DNA of 64,000 bases from Alphaproteobacteria bacterium (GTDB lineage: Bacteria; Pseudomonadota; Alphaproteobacteria; ATCC43930; CGMCC-115725). The notes beneath the pieces are model-generated. The model did no database searches, was not told where the DNA came from, and saw only the letters and a program-made list of their open reading frames with translations. The DNA is taken from contig JAJPHB010000128.1 of NCBI GenBank assembly GCA_021325525.1, positions 62,001 through 126,000 on the forward strand, given 5' to 3'. Below are positions 16,320-24,855 of this stretch, piece after piece. The position numbers and the translations under genes were made by a program. The stretch's first letter is position 1. Each line of letters opens with the position of its first letter.

Positions 16320-16669
16320 GCAAGCTGAAGATACATGTTGGTGACAGGCTCGAAACCATCGGCGAGCGCGTTAAAGACGCGGTGCGTCGAGATCAAAAGG
16401 GCGAGCAGGTCAGGGAATATCACCTCACCTTCGACTCGTTTGAGACGCTGGCCAAGGTGTTGACCCCTCGCCGGCTGGAACTGCTGCGCTACGTACACAA
16501 ACATCCAGCCGCGTCAATTCGCGCACTCGCCCAAGCGCTCGATAGAGACTACAGGCGCGTCCACGACGATGTTGAGGCTCTGGCCGAGGCGGGTCTTTTG
16601 GAGCGAGCCGCCGAGGGAACTGGCGTGTCAGCTCCCTTTGACGCGATCGAGACACGCATCGCGTTGTAG
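16316..16669 (+). CDS. TumA-like / HVO_A0114-family DNA-binding antitoxin
   Basis: A 117-residue protein with a C-terminal winged helix: FETLAKVLTPRRLELLRYVH, ASIRALAQALDRDYRRVHDD, VEALAEAGLLER. This is the HVO_A0114-type DNA-binding family commonly encoded next to DUF6516 toxins. GTG 16316 overlaps the upstream stop and has an AGGAGGT ribosome site at 16304-16310. Intact, unlike its partner, which fits a module whose toxin has been lost while the regulator remains. It would bind the palindrome at 16002. Confidence 0.75.
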   Translation: MSKLKIHVGDRLETIGERVKDAVRRDQKGEQVREYHLTFDSFETLAKVLTPRRLELLRYVHKHPAASIRALAQALDRDYRRVHDDVEALAEAGLLERAAEGTGVSAPFDAIETRIAL

Positions 16670-16790
16670 GCTATTTACCGGTCGTGTCGCTATTAGCGGC
16701 CGCGGCACCGCCCTGCCAGTGCGGCGCCCATCGATGCCGCAAACAATCCAGCCATGCCCAGAGCGGGCCGCTTCTGAGCGCGGTCACCGC

Positions 16791-17345
16791 TCAGGCGTGC
16801 CCGGCATCCGAGGAGAGCATCGAGAGATCGACCCCGAGCTTGGCGAGCGCCCGCTGCCACTTCGAATCGAGATCGTTGTCGAAGAGGAGATCTTCGTCGG
16901 CGGGCGCGTTGAGCCAGCTGTTCTGTTGCAGCTCGATATCGAGCTGGCCCGGACCCCAGCCGGCGTAGCCGAGAGCGAGAAAGCTCTTGCGCGGCCCCTC
17001 GCCGCGGCCGATGGCGCGTAGAATGTCGGGGGTCGCCGTCAGCGCCAGATTGTCGCCGACGACCATGGTTTCCTTCTCGCTGTAATCGGCCGAGTGCAGG
17101 ACGAAGCCGCGCTCCTGCTGCACCGGCCCGCCGAAATGGACGCGCGGCGTGCCGATGAGCCCGTTCGCGGGGATGTCGAGCTGCTGCAGCAGCTCGCTCA
17201 GGGTCAGCGAGCCGATCAGCTTGTTGATGACGAGGCCCATGGACGCGGTCTGGTTGTGCGCGCAGAGATAGATCACCGAGCGCACGAACCGGTGGTCCTG
17301 CATATGCGGCATGGCTACTAGGAGTTGACCCGCGAGCGAGCTCAA
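16791..17345 (-). CDS. YqgE/AlgH family protein (UPF0301)
   Basis: A 184-residue protein of the YqgE/AlgH family, whose molecular role is not established. Signature segments: LAGQLLVAMPHMQDHRFVRS, VIYLCAHNQTASMGLVINK, VHFGGPVQQERGFVLHS and FLALGYAGWGPGQLDIEL, all at expected spacing. The start is TTG 17345, preceded by GGAGGGAAGG; no ATG fits the conserved N-terminus. Divergent from the dsbD-type gene, with about 150 bases between. Confidence 0.92.
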   Translation of the reverse strand: MSSLAGQLLVAMPHMQDHRFVRSVIYLCAHNQTASMGLVINKLIGSLTLSELLQQLDIPANGLIGTPRVHFGGPVQQERGFVLHSADYSEKETMVVGDNLALTATPDILRAIGRGEGPRKSFLALGYAGWGPGQLDIELQQNSWLNAPADEDLLFDNDLDSKWQRALAKLGVDLSMLSSDAGHA

Positions 17346-17494
17346 CGCACCTTCCCTCCAGCGATCCTTGAGATAAACGGCGGGCGATGACCGCGCAAGG
17401 GCAGAAGGGTTTCATCCGCTGCGACCTTCTCCCGGATTGACGATTTCGTGAACGGAAGCAACATGCGCGGCGTTAATGCCTATCTTGTAGCGGC

Positions 17495-19675
17495 ATGGGT
17501 AGCGAGTTGCTGAAGAGGCGGGGCGGCGCGAGCCGCTTTCGGGCGCTGGGCGCGGCGCTCGTCTTCGCCTTTGCCTGTGCGCCGGGCACCCTCGCGCGGG
17601 CCGCCGATGATCCGGCGGCCTCCGCCTGGTTCGTGACCGATCAGGGCAAGGTGAGGCTGATCGCCGCGGCGCCTGTCCTCGATGCCTCCGGAATCGCCCG
17701 CCTCGGCCTCGAATTCCGCCTCGCGCCCGGGTGGAAGGTCTATTGGCGCTCGCCGGGCGATGCCGGCCTGCCGCCCGAGATCGACTGGACAGGCTCGCGC
17801 AACCTCGCCTCGGCGGCAATCGCCTGGCCGGCGCCACGGCGTTTCACCGCCTATAATCTCGAGACGATCGGCTATGAGGATGCGGTCGTCCTGCCGATCA
17901 CCGCGAGGCTCGCCGATCGCGGCGCCCCGCTCGCCCTCAACGCCGCCCTCAAATACCTCACCTGCAAGGATATTTGCATTCCCTACGAGGCAGTGCTGAC
18001 GCTCGACCTGCCGGCGGGCGGCGCCGGCGCCGCTGCGCCCGGCGGCGGGCATGCCGAGCTCATCGCGCAATACGCGGCGCGCGTGCCGAGCGCGGCGACG
18101 GCGGGCGGTCTGCGCCTCGACGGCGCGCGCCTTTCAACGGGCCCGGCGCCCCGGCTCGATCTCGACCTCGCCGCGGCGGAGACTCTCGGCAGCCCCGACG
18201 CCTTCATCGAAGGGGCGCCTGGCATCGGCTTCGGCGCGCCCGCCATCGAGCGGGCGGCGGACGGGCGGTCGGCCACGCTCGCCCTGCCGCTGACCGGCGA
18301 TCCGGCGGCGATCGCGGCGCTGCTCGGGCAGAAGCTGCGCGTCACCATCGTCGACGGCGACCGCGCCCTGGAGGCAACGGTGACTCCCCTCAAGGGCCCG
18401 CCGCCGCGCGCGCCGCTCCGCCTCGCAGCGGTGCTGGGCCTCGCCCTCATCGGCGGCTTCATCCTCAATTTCATGCCCTGCGTGCTGCCCGTCCTGTCGC
18501 TGAAGCTGCTGACGGTCACCGCCCATGCCGGCGCCTCGCGGCGCCGCATTCGCCGCGGCTTTCTGGCGAGCGCCGCCGGCGTTCTCGCGGCCTTCCTCGC
18601 GCTCGCCGCGGCGCTCGCCGGCCTCAAGGCGGCGGGCCTCGCCATCGGTTGGGGCATCCAGTTCCAGCAGCCGGCCTTCCTCACCTTCATGACGATCCTG
18701 GTCGGCCTCTTCGCCGCCAATCTCGCGGGCTGGTTCGAGGTCCCGCTTCCGGGCTGGCTGGGCGCGCTCGGCGCTGGCGGCGCAAGCCGCGCCGGACCGC
18801 TCGGCGATTTCGCCGCCGGCGTCTTCGCCACCTTGCTCGCCACCCCCTGCTCGGCGCCTTATCTCGGCACCGCGATCGGCTTCGCTCTCGCCGGGGGTCC
18901 GCTCGATATCTTCGCGATTTTTGCGGCGCTCGGCCTCGGCCTCGCGCTGCCCTACCTCGCCGTCGCCGCTGTTCCGGGCATTGCCGCGCTGTTGCCGCGC
19001 CCGGGCCGGTGGATGCTGGTGCTGCGCCGCGTGCTGGCGGCGCTCCTCGCGCTGACCGCGCTCTGGCTCCTTTGGGTCCTTGCCGCCGTCGCCTCGGCCA
19101 CCGCGGCGCTCGTCGTCGCCGCGGCCGTTCTCGTCGCCGCGCTGCTTCTGCGCGGCGTCGCCCAGCCGTGGCTGCGGCGGTCCGGCGCCGCGGCGGCGCT
19201 CGCCGCGGCCTTCCTGCTGCCCGCGGCGCTGCCGACCCCGGCGGCGCCGGAGGCGGCGACTGGCGGGTTGTGGCGACCCTTCGATCGCGGCGCGATCGAT
19301 CGCCTCGTCGCCGAGGGCAAGACCGTCTTCGTCGACGTCACCGCCGATTGGTGCGTCAACTGCAAGGTCAATGAGCGCCTCGTCCTCGGCTCGGCGCCGG
19401 TGCTGCGCCGGCTTTCGGATCGCGCCGTCGTCGCCATGCGTGCGGACTGGACGCGCCCGGACGCGCGCATCGAGGCCTTCTTGCGCGGCTACGGGCGCTA
19501 TGGCATTCCGTTCTACGCCGTCTTCGGCCCGGCGATGCCGCAGGGCGAGGCGCTGCCCGAGATTCTGACCGCCGGCACCGTGCTCGATGCGCTGGCGAAG
19601 GCGGCGCCGGCCGGCACCGCCAGCGGCCCAGCCCGGGCGTCTGCCCGCGCGTCGCCGAGCGGCAAGGGAGGGTGA
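17495..19675 (+). CDS. protein-disulfide reductase, DsbD/ScsB family
   Basis: A 726-residue inner-membrane electron carrier that moves reducing power from cytoplasmic thioredoxin to periplasmic thiol proteins. Order: signal peptide (about 15-38); N-terminal immunoglobulin-like domain with the redox pair in LTCKDICIPYE (Cys 157/161); eight-helix DsbD core with cysteines in NFMPCVLPVLSLK (near 328) and ATPCSAPYLG (near 451); C-terminal thioredoxin-like domain with DVTADWCVNCKVNE (near 619-622). The extended N-terminus makes it more like ScsB than E. coli DsbD. A peroxiredoxin lies 80 bases downstream, a fitting redox partner, though it has its own ribosome site. Confidence 0.92.
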   Translation: MGSELLKRRGGASRFRALGAALVFAFACAPGTLARAADDPAASAWFVTDQGKVRLIAAAPVLDASGIARLGLEFRLAPGWKVYWRSPGDAGLPPEIDWTGSRNLASAAIAWPAPRRFTAYNLETIGYEDAVVLPITARLADRGAPLALNAALKYLTCKDICIPYEAVLTLDLPAGGAGAAAPGGGHAELIAQYAARVPSAATAGGLRLDGARLSTGPAPRLDLDLAAAETLGSPDAFIEGAPGIGFGAPAIERAADGRSATLALPLTGDPAAIAALLGQKLRVTIVDGDRALEATVTPLKGPPPRAPLRLAAVLGLALIGGFILNFMPCVLPVLSLKLLTVTAHAGASRRRIRRGFLASAAGVLAAFLALAAALAGLKAAGLAIGWGIQFQQPAFLTFMTILVGLFAANLAGWFEVPLPGWLGALGAGGASRAGPLGDFAAGVFATLLATPCSAPYLGTAIGFALAGGPLDIFAIFAALGLGLALPYLAVAAVPGIAALLPRPGRWMLVLRRVLAALLALTALWLLWVLAAVASATAALVVAAAVLVAALLLRGVAQPWLRRSGAAAALAAAFLLPAALPTPAAPEAATGGLWRPFDRGAIDRLVAEGKTVFVDVTADWCVNCKVNERLVLGSAPVLRRLSDRAVVAMRADWTRPDARIEAFLRGYGRYGIPFYAVFGPAMPQGEALPEILTAGTVLDALAKAAPAGTASGPARASARASPSGKGG

Positions 19676-19755
19676 TTTTCGCCCTGCGACCGATTATGGT
19701 GGCGCCCTGCACGCACCGGTGATCGCAACGACAACGCAAGAGAGAGGAAGAAGCC

Positions 19756-20238
19756 ATGACCATCAAGGTGGGCGACAAGATTCCGTCGGTGAAGCTGAAG
19801 CACATGACGCCCGAGGGCGTGAAGGACATCACGACCGACGAGCTCTTCAAGGGCAAGAAGGTGGTGCTGTTCGCCCTCCCCGGCGCCTTCACCCCGACCT
19901 GCTCGGCCAAGCACGTGCCGGGCTTCGTCCAGCACGCCGAGGAGATCAAGAAGAAGGGCGTCGACACCATCGCCTGCCTCTCGGTCAACGACGCCTTCGT
20001 CATGGGCGCCTGGGGCAAGGACCAGAAGGCCGAGGGCAAGGTCATGATGCTGGCCGACGGCAACGGCGAGTTCACCAAGGCCGTCGATCTCGAGCTCGAC
20101 GCGCGCGCGAACGGGCTCGGCATCCGCTCCAAGCGCTATGCGATGGTCGTCGACAACGGCATCGTCAAAACGCTGAATGTCGAGAATCCGGGAGCCTTCG
20201 AGGTTTCGAGCGCCGAAGCCATCCTGAAGGTGCTCTGA
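19756..20238 (+). CDS. peroxiredoxin, Prx5 type
   Basis: Thiol peroxidase of 160 residues, Prx5/hybrid-peroxiredoxin group. The peroxidatic cysteine is in the signature ALPGAFTPTCSAKHVPGF (Cys 49); LSVNDAFVMGAWGKDQ and YAMVVDNGIVKTLNVE are typical. No second conserved cysteine is seen in the C-terminal half, so it probably works as a 1-Cys enzyme reduced by glutathione/glutaredoxin. ATG 19756 follows AGAGAGGAAGAAG. A hairpin terminator follows at 20281. Confidence 0.95.
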   Translation: MTIKVGDKIPSVKLKHMTPEGVKDITTDELFKGKKVVLFALPGAFTPTCSAKHVPGFVQHAEEIKKKGVDTIACLSVNDAFVMGAWGKDQKAEGKVMMLADGNGEFTKAVDLELDARANGLGIRSKRYAMVVDNGIVKTLNVENPGAFEVSSAEAILKVL

Positions 20239-20280
20239 GCCTTCCTCCGTCCCCCTGTCCTGCGTTCCGGCGGGAGCCTT

Positions 20281-20302
20281 GTCCCCCGCAAAAGCGGGGG
20301 AC
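20281..20302. terminator. hairpin terminator between convergent genes
   Basis: GTCCCCCGC-AAAA-GCGGGGGAC, a perfect 9-base stem with a 4-base loop followed by TTT. It sits between the convergent peroxiredoxin and dgoA genes and can serve the plus strand, and by symmetry the minus strand. Confidence 0.7.
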
Positions 20303-20312
20303 TTTGCCTACC

Positions 20313-20942
20313 TCACGACGCGGCTGCGCGCAGCGCGGCGATGAAGCGGGCGGCGTTGGCGCCGATTTCGCCGGCGCTCATCCCGGGCTTGTAGAGCGCC
20401 GAGCCGAGGCCGAAGCCGGCGGCGCCCGCAGCGCGGTAGGCCGCCATACTGGCGGGCGTGATGCCGCCGACCGGCAGGATCGGAACCTTCGGCGGCAAGA
20501 TCGCCTTCATCGCCTTCAGAACGGGCGGCGGATTGGCTTCCGCCGGGAACAGCTTCAGCGCATCGGCGCCGGCGGCGATCGCCGCGAAGCCCTCGGTCGG
20601 CGTCGCGATGCCGGGAAGGCAGGAAAGCTTCGCCGCCTTGGCGCGCCGGATGATGGCGGTGTCGCCATGCGGCATGACGATGAGGCGGCCGCCAGCCGAG
20701 ACGACCTCCCCCACCTGCCGTTCCGACGTCACCGTCCCCGCGCCGATGAGCGCCGCCGCGCCGAAGCGGTGCGCGAGGCGCTCGACGCTGGCGAGCGGCT
20801 GCGGCGAGTTGAGCGGCACCTCGATGATGGCGAAGCCGGCCTCGATGAGCGCGGCGCCAGCCGCCTCCGCCTCCTCCGGGCGGATGCCGCGCAGAATCGC
20901 AACCAGCGGGCAGCGCCCGAGCCATGCCCCGAGATCAGCCAT
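20313..20942 (-). CDS. dgoA: 2-dehydro-3-deoxy-6-phosphogalactonate aldolase
   Basis: Class I aldolase of the KDPG/KDPGal family, 209 residues, splitting 2-keto-3-deoxy-6-phosphogalactonate into pyruvate and glyceraldehyde-3-phosphate. Family segments: PLVAILRGIRPEEAEAAG (with the catalytic-site Arg/Glu), IIEVPLNSPQPLASVERL, LIGAGTVTSERQV, the Schiff-base lysine in ADALKLFPAE, and ILPVGGITPASMAAYRAAGA. The PLNSP form and the adjacent kinase point to the galactonate branch rather than KDPG. Start ATG 20942 lies inside the end of dgoK (8-base overlap), so translation is coupled. Confidence 0.93.
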   Translation of the reverse strand: MADLGAWLGRCPLVAILRGIRPEEAEAAGAALIEAGFAIIEVPLNSPQPLASVERLAHRFGAAALIGAGTVTSERQVGEVVSAGGRLIVMPHGDTAIIRRAKAAKLSCLPGIATPTEGFAAIAAGADALKLFPAEANPPPVLKAMKAILPPKVPILPVGGITPASMAAYRAAGAAGFGLGSALYKPGMSAGEIGANAARFIAALRAAAS

Positions 20943-21846
20943 GTCCGCCTCGCTTCGGCAGATGCGCGGCGAGGCGATAGAGGCCCCGCGCGACGCAATC
21001 GGGATCGAGAATGCGCGCTTTCCGGCCGGCGGCGGCGAGCGCGTGCGCATAGAGCCTGGCAAGTCCCGGCTCGGCGATGATGTGAACGATGCCGCCCTCG
21101 TGCGGCAGGAGATCGGCGAGCTCGCGCCCGATGAGGACGCCCGAGAGATAGGCCGGAAGCGCTGCTGGCGCGATCTCGCCGAAGAGGGCGCGGCTGCGCA
21201 CGCCGAAGAGGTGATGGAGCAGCCCGCCCGGGTCGCCGGCGCGCGCGAGCCCGGCATCGAAGGCGGCGTCGGCGGTGATCGCGGCGGCAGCGCCCTCGGG
21301 CGGCATCAGCCGGCCGAGAATGCTGTGCCGGCGCAGCACGGCAAACGCCTCGCCGGTCATCGCCGTGGCGAAATCCAGGATGCGGCCGCTGTCGAGGCGC
21401 ACCCATTTGCTGTGCGTTCCCGGCAGGCACAGAATCGCCGCGCCTTCCGGCAGCTCCTCCGCCGCGCCCAGAATCTGCGTCTCCTCGCCGCGCATCACAT
21501 CGGCGACGGCGGCGGCGTCCCGGCAGGCGAGGCCGGGCACGATCCAAGCCTCGCGGCGACCGCCTTCCCAAGAGACGCGGCGCATGAGGCGAGCGATCTC
21601 GGCGGCACCCGCCGGGCAATCGGCATAGGGCGCTTCGAGCCAGCCCTGGCGGCTGCCGACCATGCCGCTCATGAGGATGGGCGTCTCCTCGATCCAGTCG
21701 CCGAGCTGGGTTTCGAGCGCCGCCGGAAATCCGCCTTCCGCGACGCTGAGGATGCCGGCAGGCGCCGCGCGCCGGTCGCGGATGCGCCCCGCTGCATCGA
21801 GCCGGTAGGCGCGGAAGCTCGACGTGCCCCAATCGACGGCAATCAT
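20935..21846 (-). CDS. dgoK: 2-dehydro-3-deoxygalactonokinase
   Basis: Kinase of 303 residues that phosphorylates 2-keto-3-deoxygalactonate for the aldolase encoded next. ASKHA-like nucleotide fold with IAVDWGTSSFRAYRLD at the N-terminus, SGMVGSRQGWLEAPYADCPAG, and the family signature LCLPGTHSKWVRLDSGRI. Together dgoK-dgoA form the lower De Ley-Doudoroff pathway; the dehydratase and galactose dehydrogenase are not in this window. ATG 21846 is used. Confidence 0.94.
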   Translation of the reverse strand: MIAVDWGTSSFRAYRLDAAGRIRDRRAAPAGILSVAEGGFPAALETQLGDWIEETPILMSGMVGSRQGWLEAPYADCPAGAAEIARLMRRVSWEGGRREAWIVPGLACRDAAAVADVMRGEETQILGAAEELPEGAAILCLPGTHSKWVRLDSGRILDFATAMTGEAFAVLRRHSILGRLMPPEGAAAAITADAAFDAGLARAGDPGGLLHHLFGVRSRALFGEIAPAALPAYLSGVLIGRELADLLPHEGGIVHIIAEPGLARLYAHALAAAGRKARILDPDCVARGLYRLAAHLPKRGGHG

Positions 21847-21895
21847 GGCGCCACACTAACGCCGCCGAGCCGCCGCCGCACCCGGCGCGCGCCGC

Positions 21896-22039
21896 TCAGC
21901 GGCGCCGCAGGTAGCGCAGCAGCAGCGCCGCCGCGATGATGAGGACGATGCCGAGCCAGGAGACCTCGAAATTGAACGCGTCATGCGCGACCGAAACGGC
22001 GAGCGCTCGCCCCTTCAAAAAGGTCCACAGAGAATCCAT
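21896..22039 (-). CDS. 47-residue single-pass membrane protein, unknown
   Basis: A short frame, MDSLWTFLKGRALAVSVAHD, then FNFEVSWLGIVLIIAAALLL and a basic end RYLRRR. It looks like a periplasm/cytosol-crossing peptide with one membrane helix and a positive-inside C-terminus. ATG 22039 has GAGGGGG seven bases before. It lies 50 bases upstream of dgoK on the same strand and could be the first gene of that unit. No family recognised. Confidence 0.45.
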   Translation of the reverse strand: MDSLWTFLKGRALAVSVAHDAFNFEVSWLGIVLIIAAALLLRYLRRR

Positions 22040-22209
22040 GCCGCCCCCTCGAAGCCGCCGTCGCAGCACCGGCCGCGGCGCGAGGATCCGCCGCCGCGAG
22101 CACGGTGTCCAGTGTCTCCCCCTATGGAAACTTGGCGCCGCGGCCTCGGCTTGCGTCCGGGCCGGCGCGGCGCCACACTCGGGCGCGAGGAACGAGGAGG
22201 GTGCGGCGG

Positions 22210-22521
22210 ATGCGCAGTCATCACGATATGGGCGGTCAGCCGGCGGGACCGGTCGCGCGGACCGAGCACGATTACGCCTTTTGGGAGAAGCGCGTCGACG
22301 CGCTGATGGTGCTGCTGTCCTCGCCCAAGCACCGCTTGCTCAATGTCGACGAGCTGCGGCGCAACATCGAGGCGCTGCCGCCCGACGCCTATGACCGGAT
22401 GAGCTATTACGAGCGCTGGATCTCGGCCATCTGCAACACGCTCCTCCAGCGCGGCGCGATCACAACCGACGAGCTCGCCCGCAAGATGACCGAGATCGAG
22501 GCGCGCGAAGGCGCGGCGTGA
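22210..22521 (+). CDS. nitrile hydratase beta subunit, N-terminal-half protein
   Basis: A 103-residue protein covering only the helical N-terminal half of a nitrile hydratase beta subunit, equivalent to the separate beta subunit of thiocyanate hydrolase. Typical segments: EHDYAFWEKRVDALMVLLSS, RRNIEALPPDAYDRMSYYER and WISAICNTLLQRGAITTDEL. The SH3-like C-terminal half is encoded apart at 25127. ATG 22210 (MRSHHDMGGQ) follows GAGGAGGG. It faces a convergent small secreted-protein gene and is separated from its partners by about 2.6 kb of other genes. Confidence 0.85.
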   Translation: MRSHHDMGGQPAGPVARTEHDYAFWEKRVDALMVLLSSPKHRLLNVDELRRNIEALPPDAYDRMSYYERWISAICNTLLQRGAITTDELARKMTEIEAREGAA

Positions 22522-22533
22522 CCGCGCCCGGCC

Positions 22534-22818
22534 TCAAGGCAGCTTCTTGCGCGTGCAGCTGAACTCCTTCCCGGCCTCCGTCTTCTCGCACAGCATCACC
22601 GCGTGCTGAATCGAATCGACGATCCAGAGAAAGGCGCCGTGCTCGTTGGCCGCGGAGGTGACGGCGAGGCGCGAGGCATCGAAGCTGGCGCCGAGCGGAC
22701 CGGGCGGCAGGCTCGGCACCGGGACCGGCACCGCGCCCGTGCTTTGCGCCGCGGCAGGCGCAATGGCGAGCGAGACGAGCGCCGCTGACAGCGCGATGGG
22801 GACAACGATCTTGCGCAT
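22534..22818 (-). CDS. small exported protein, unknown function
   Basis: A 94-residue protein with a signal peptide (MRKIVVPIALSAALVSLAIA, cleavage near APAAAQ), a Pro/Val-rich linker and a C-terminal part with two cysteines (VMLCEKTEAGKEFSCTRKK) likely joined by a disulfide in the periplasm. ATG 22818 has an AGAAGGAGAA ribosome site. No family recognised. It lies convergent to the split nitrile hydratase gene. Confidence 0.75.
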   Translation of the reverse strand: MRKIVVPIALSAALVSLAIAPAAAQSTGAVPVPVPSLPPGPLGASFDASRLAVTSAANEHGAFLWIVDSIQHAVMLCEKTEAGKEFSCTRKKLP

Positions 22819-23031
22819 GAGCTTCTCCTTCTGCCGTTGAGGCTCTTATAGCGCAGGGATCCGCGGGGGCGCTGCGTCAATTGCCGGCCGGAGATCGCCC
22901 TCGCCCCTGGCCGCCCCGGTCGCGGCGCGCTCCGCGGAACCAATTGAGCCGCCCCAGGGTTCGCGCGAAAGGCGTGCCTGTCCGCAATCCTCGCCGCAGG
23001 GCGGAGCCGGACCGGCGGAAAAGCAGGCAGC

Positions 23032-23613
23032 GTGACGATCTCGACCTTCATGGCGGGGCTTCTGCATGCGACCGAGGCCCAGCCGGTCCTCCAGTTCGGC
23101 ACGATCATGGCGGCGACCTTCATTCTGGAAGACGCCGCCAGCGTGCTGGCCGCGCTCGCCGCGGCGAGCGGCTATGTGCCGGCGGTGATCGCGGTGACGG
23201 CTCTTTACGTCGGCATTGCCGCCGGCGATGCCGGGCTCTACGCGCTTGGCCGCCTCGCCGCGACACATCGCTGGGCGCAGAGGCTCATCGCGGGAGAGCG
23301 GGCGTCGCGGGTGCAGAAATGGCTGGCGCAGCGGCTCGCCCTCGCCGTCTTCTCGAGCCGCTTCCTGCCGGGAGCGCGGCTGCCGACCTACACGACTTGC
23401 GGCTTCCTCGCGCTGCCCTTCGGGCGGTTCATGCTGGCGGTGATCGCCGCCACCCTCGTCTGGACGTCGCTCGTCTTCGCCGTCACTTATCGCCTCGGCA
23501 CGCTTGCCGCCAGCTCTCTCGGCGCCTGGCGCTGGCCCATCGGATTGCTGATCGCGGCAGCGCCGTGGATGTGGCATCGCCTGAGCCAGCGCCGCCGCCG
23601 CGCCCGGCCGTGA
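23032..23613 (+). CDS. DedA/SNARE-associated family membrane protein
   Basis: A 193-residue DedA-superfamily protein; members move undecaprenyl or other phospholipids across the inner membrane. Core motifs: ATFILEDAASVLAALAAASG (the E-D acidic pair in the re-entrant loop), AAGDAGLYALGRL, and RFLPGARLPTYTTCGFLALP (the conserved arginines). Start GTG 23032. Its stop overlaps the GTG of the ATP-grasp gene (GTGA), implying a joint role. Confidence 0.88.
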   Translation: MTISTFMAGLLHATEAQPVLQFGTIMAATFILEDAASVLAALAAASGYVPAVIAVTALYVGIAAGDAGLYALGRLAATHRWAQRLIAGERASRVQKWLAQRLALAVFSSRFLPGARLPTYTTCGFLALPFGRFMLAVIAATLVWTSLVFAVTYRLGTLAASSLGAWRWPIGLLIAAAPWMWHRLSQRRRRARP

Positions 23614-24743
23614 GCCCTTCCGGAGTACCGGCCGAGCCGGCGACGGCGCGGGTCCTGCGGGCGGGCGCCGTCCCGCTTGCCGGTCGCGCCGAGCGGCCGC
23701 TCTCGCTCTTCGAGCTCTGGCCGCCGGCCCTCTTCTATCTCCCCGTCGTGCTATGCTGGATCGGTCTGGCGTTGCGGTATCGCAGCGTCACGCTGCCGAC
23801 CCTCGCCAATCCTCGCCTCGAAGCCGGCGGGCTCTGCGGCGAGTCGAAAGCCGCGAGCCTCTCCATGCTGGGGACCGAAGGGCGCCGCCTCCTCGCCCCC
23901 TTCGCGACGATGGTCACCGCCCCGGCGCGCGCCGCTGACGCCGATCTCGAGGCGGCGCTCGCCGCCGCGGCCGCACGCGGCATCGGCTTCCCGCTCGTGG
24001 CGAAGCCGGATATCGGCTGCCGCGGCACGGGGGTGCGGATCATCCGCGGGCCGGCGGAATTGCGCGCCTATCTCGACGCCTTCCCGCGCGGCGCGCGCGT
24101 GATGCTCCAGCGCTTCGTGCCGGAGGAAGGCGAGGCCGGCGTCTTCTATCTGCGGCGGCCCGGCGAGGCGATGGGCCGCATCGTCTCGCTCACGCTCAAA
24201 TACTTTCCGCGCGTCACCGGCGACGGGCGCTCCACTCTCGAAGAGCTGATCCGCGCCGATCCGCGCGCCGGCCGCATCGCCGCACTCTATCTCGCCCGCC
24301 ATCGCGACGCGCGCGACCGCGTCCTGGCGGCGGGCGAGAGCTTTCGCCTCACCTTCCTCGGCAATCATTGCCGCGGCGCCGTCTTCCGCGACGGGTTCCG
24401 CTTCATCACGCCGGAGATGACGGCGGCATTCGACCGGATCGCGCGCGAGATCGACGAGTTCTATATCGGGCGCTTCGATGTGCGCTTCCGCTCGCTCCTC
24501 GATCTGATGCGCGGCGAGGGCTTCTCCATCATCGAGTTCAACGGCGTCGGCAGCGAGGCGACGCATATTTGGGATCGCGGCGCCAGCCTGCGGTCGGCCT
24601 ACCGCGCCTGGTTCGCGCAGCTCGCCGCCTCCTTCGCGATCGGCCGGCAGAACCGCGACCGCGGCTTTGCCTCGATGCGGGCCCTCGATCTGCTGCGCCT
24701 CTATCGCAAGCAGCAGCGTCTCATGCGGCTCTATCCGCCCTAG
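23610..24743 (+). CDS. membrane-anchored ATP-grasp ligase-like protein
   Basis: A 377-residue protein. An N-terminal membrane segment (about 40-58, ALFYLPVVLCWIGLALRY) and the stretch LANPRLEAGGLCGESKAA lead into an ATP-grasp domain (about 100-330): FPLVAKPDIGCRGTGVRII is the nucleotide-binding lysine loop, ARVMLQRFVPEEGEAGVFYL follows, and FDVRFRSLLDLMRGEGFSII with EFNGVGSEATHIWD provides metal ligands. This is D-Ala-D-Ala-ligase-like, so it should join a carboxylate and an amine or hydroxyl with ATP; the substrate is unknown. GTG 23610 is chosen because it overlaps the DedA stop; the frame is open much further upstream. Confidence 0.8.
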   Translation: MSPSGVPAEPATARVLRAGAVPLAGRAERPLSLFELWPPALFYLPVVLCWIGLALRYRSVTLPTLANPRLEAGGLCGESKAASLSMLGTEGRRLLAPFATMVTAPARAADADLEAALAAAAARGIGFPLVAKPDIGCRGTGVRIIRGPAELRAYLDAFPRGARVMLQRFVPEEGEAGVFYLRRPGEAMGRIVSLTLKYFPRVTGDGRSTLEELIRADPRAGRIAALYLARHRDARDRVLAAGESFRLTFLGNHCRGAVFRDGFRFITPEMTAAFDRIAREIDEFYIGRFDVRFRSLLDLMRGEGFSIIEFNGVGSEATHIWDRGASLRSAYRAWFAQLAASFAIGRQNRDRGFASMRALDLLRLYRKQQRLMRLYPP

Positions 24744-24855
24744 GCCAGGTGCGGTCCTGTCGCCGGCGCTCACGCGGATGTGACTGCGCGCCGGCGCGGC
24801 GCGGCGGATGATTCCGAACCGGCGGCGCGCCACGCCGCTGTCTCGAGGCCTCGCC

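Noticed and set aside
22881-23609. Extension of the ATP-grasp frame far upstream through the DedA gene, as if a fusion.
   Set aside because: The overlapping frame encodes clear DedA features, whereas the ATP-grasp frame there is low complexity; the GTG at 23610 explains the arrangement.
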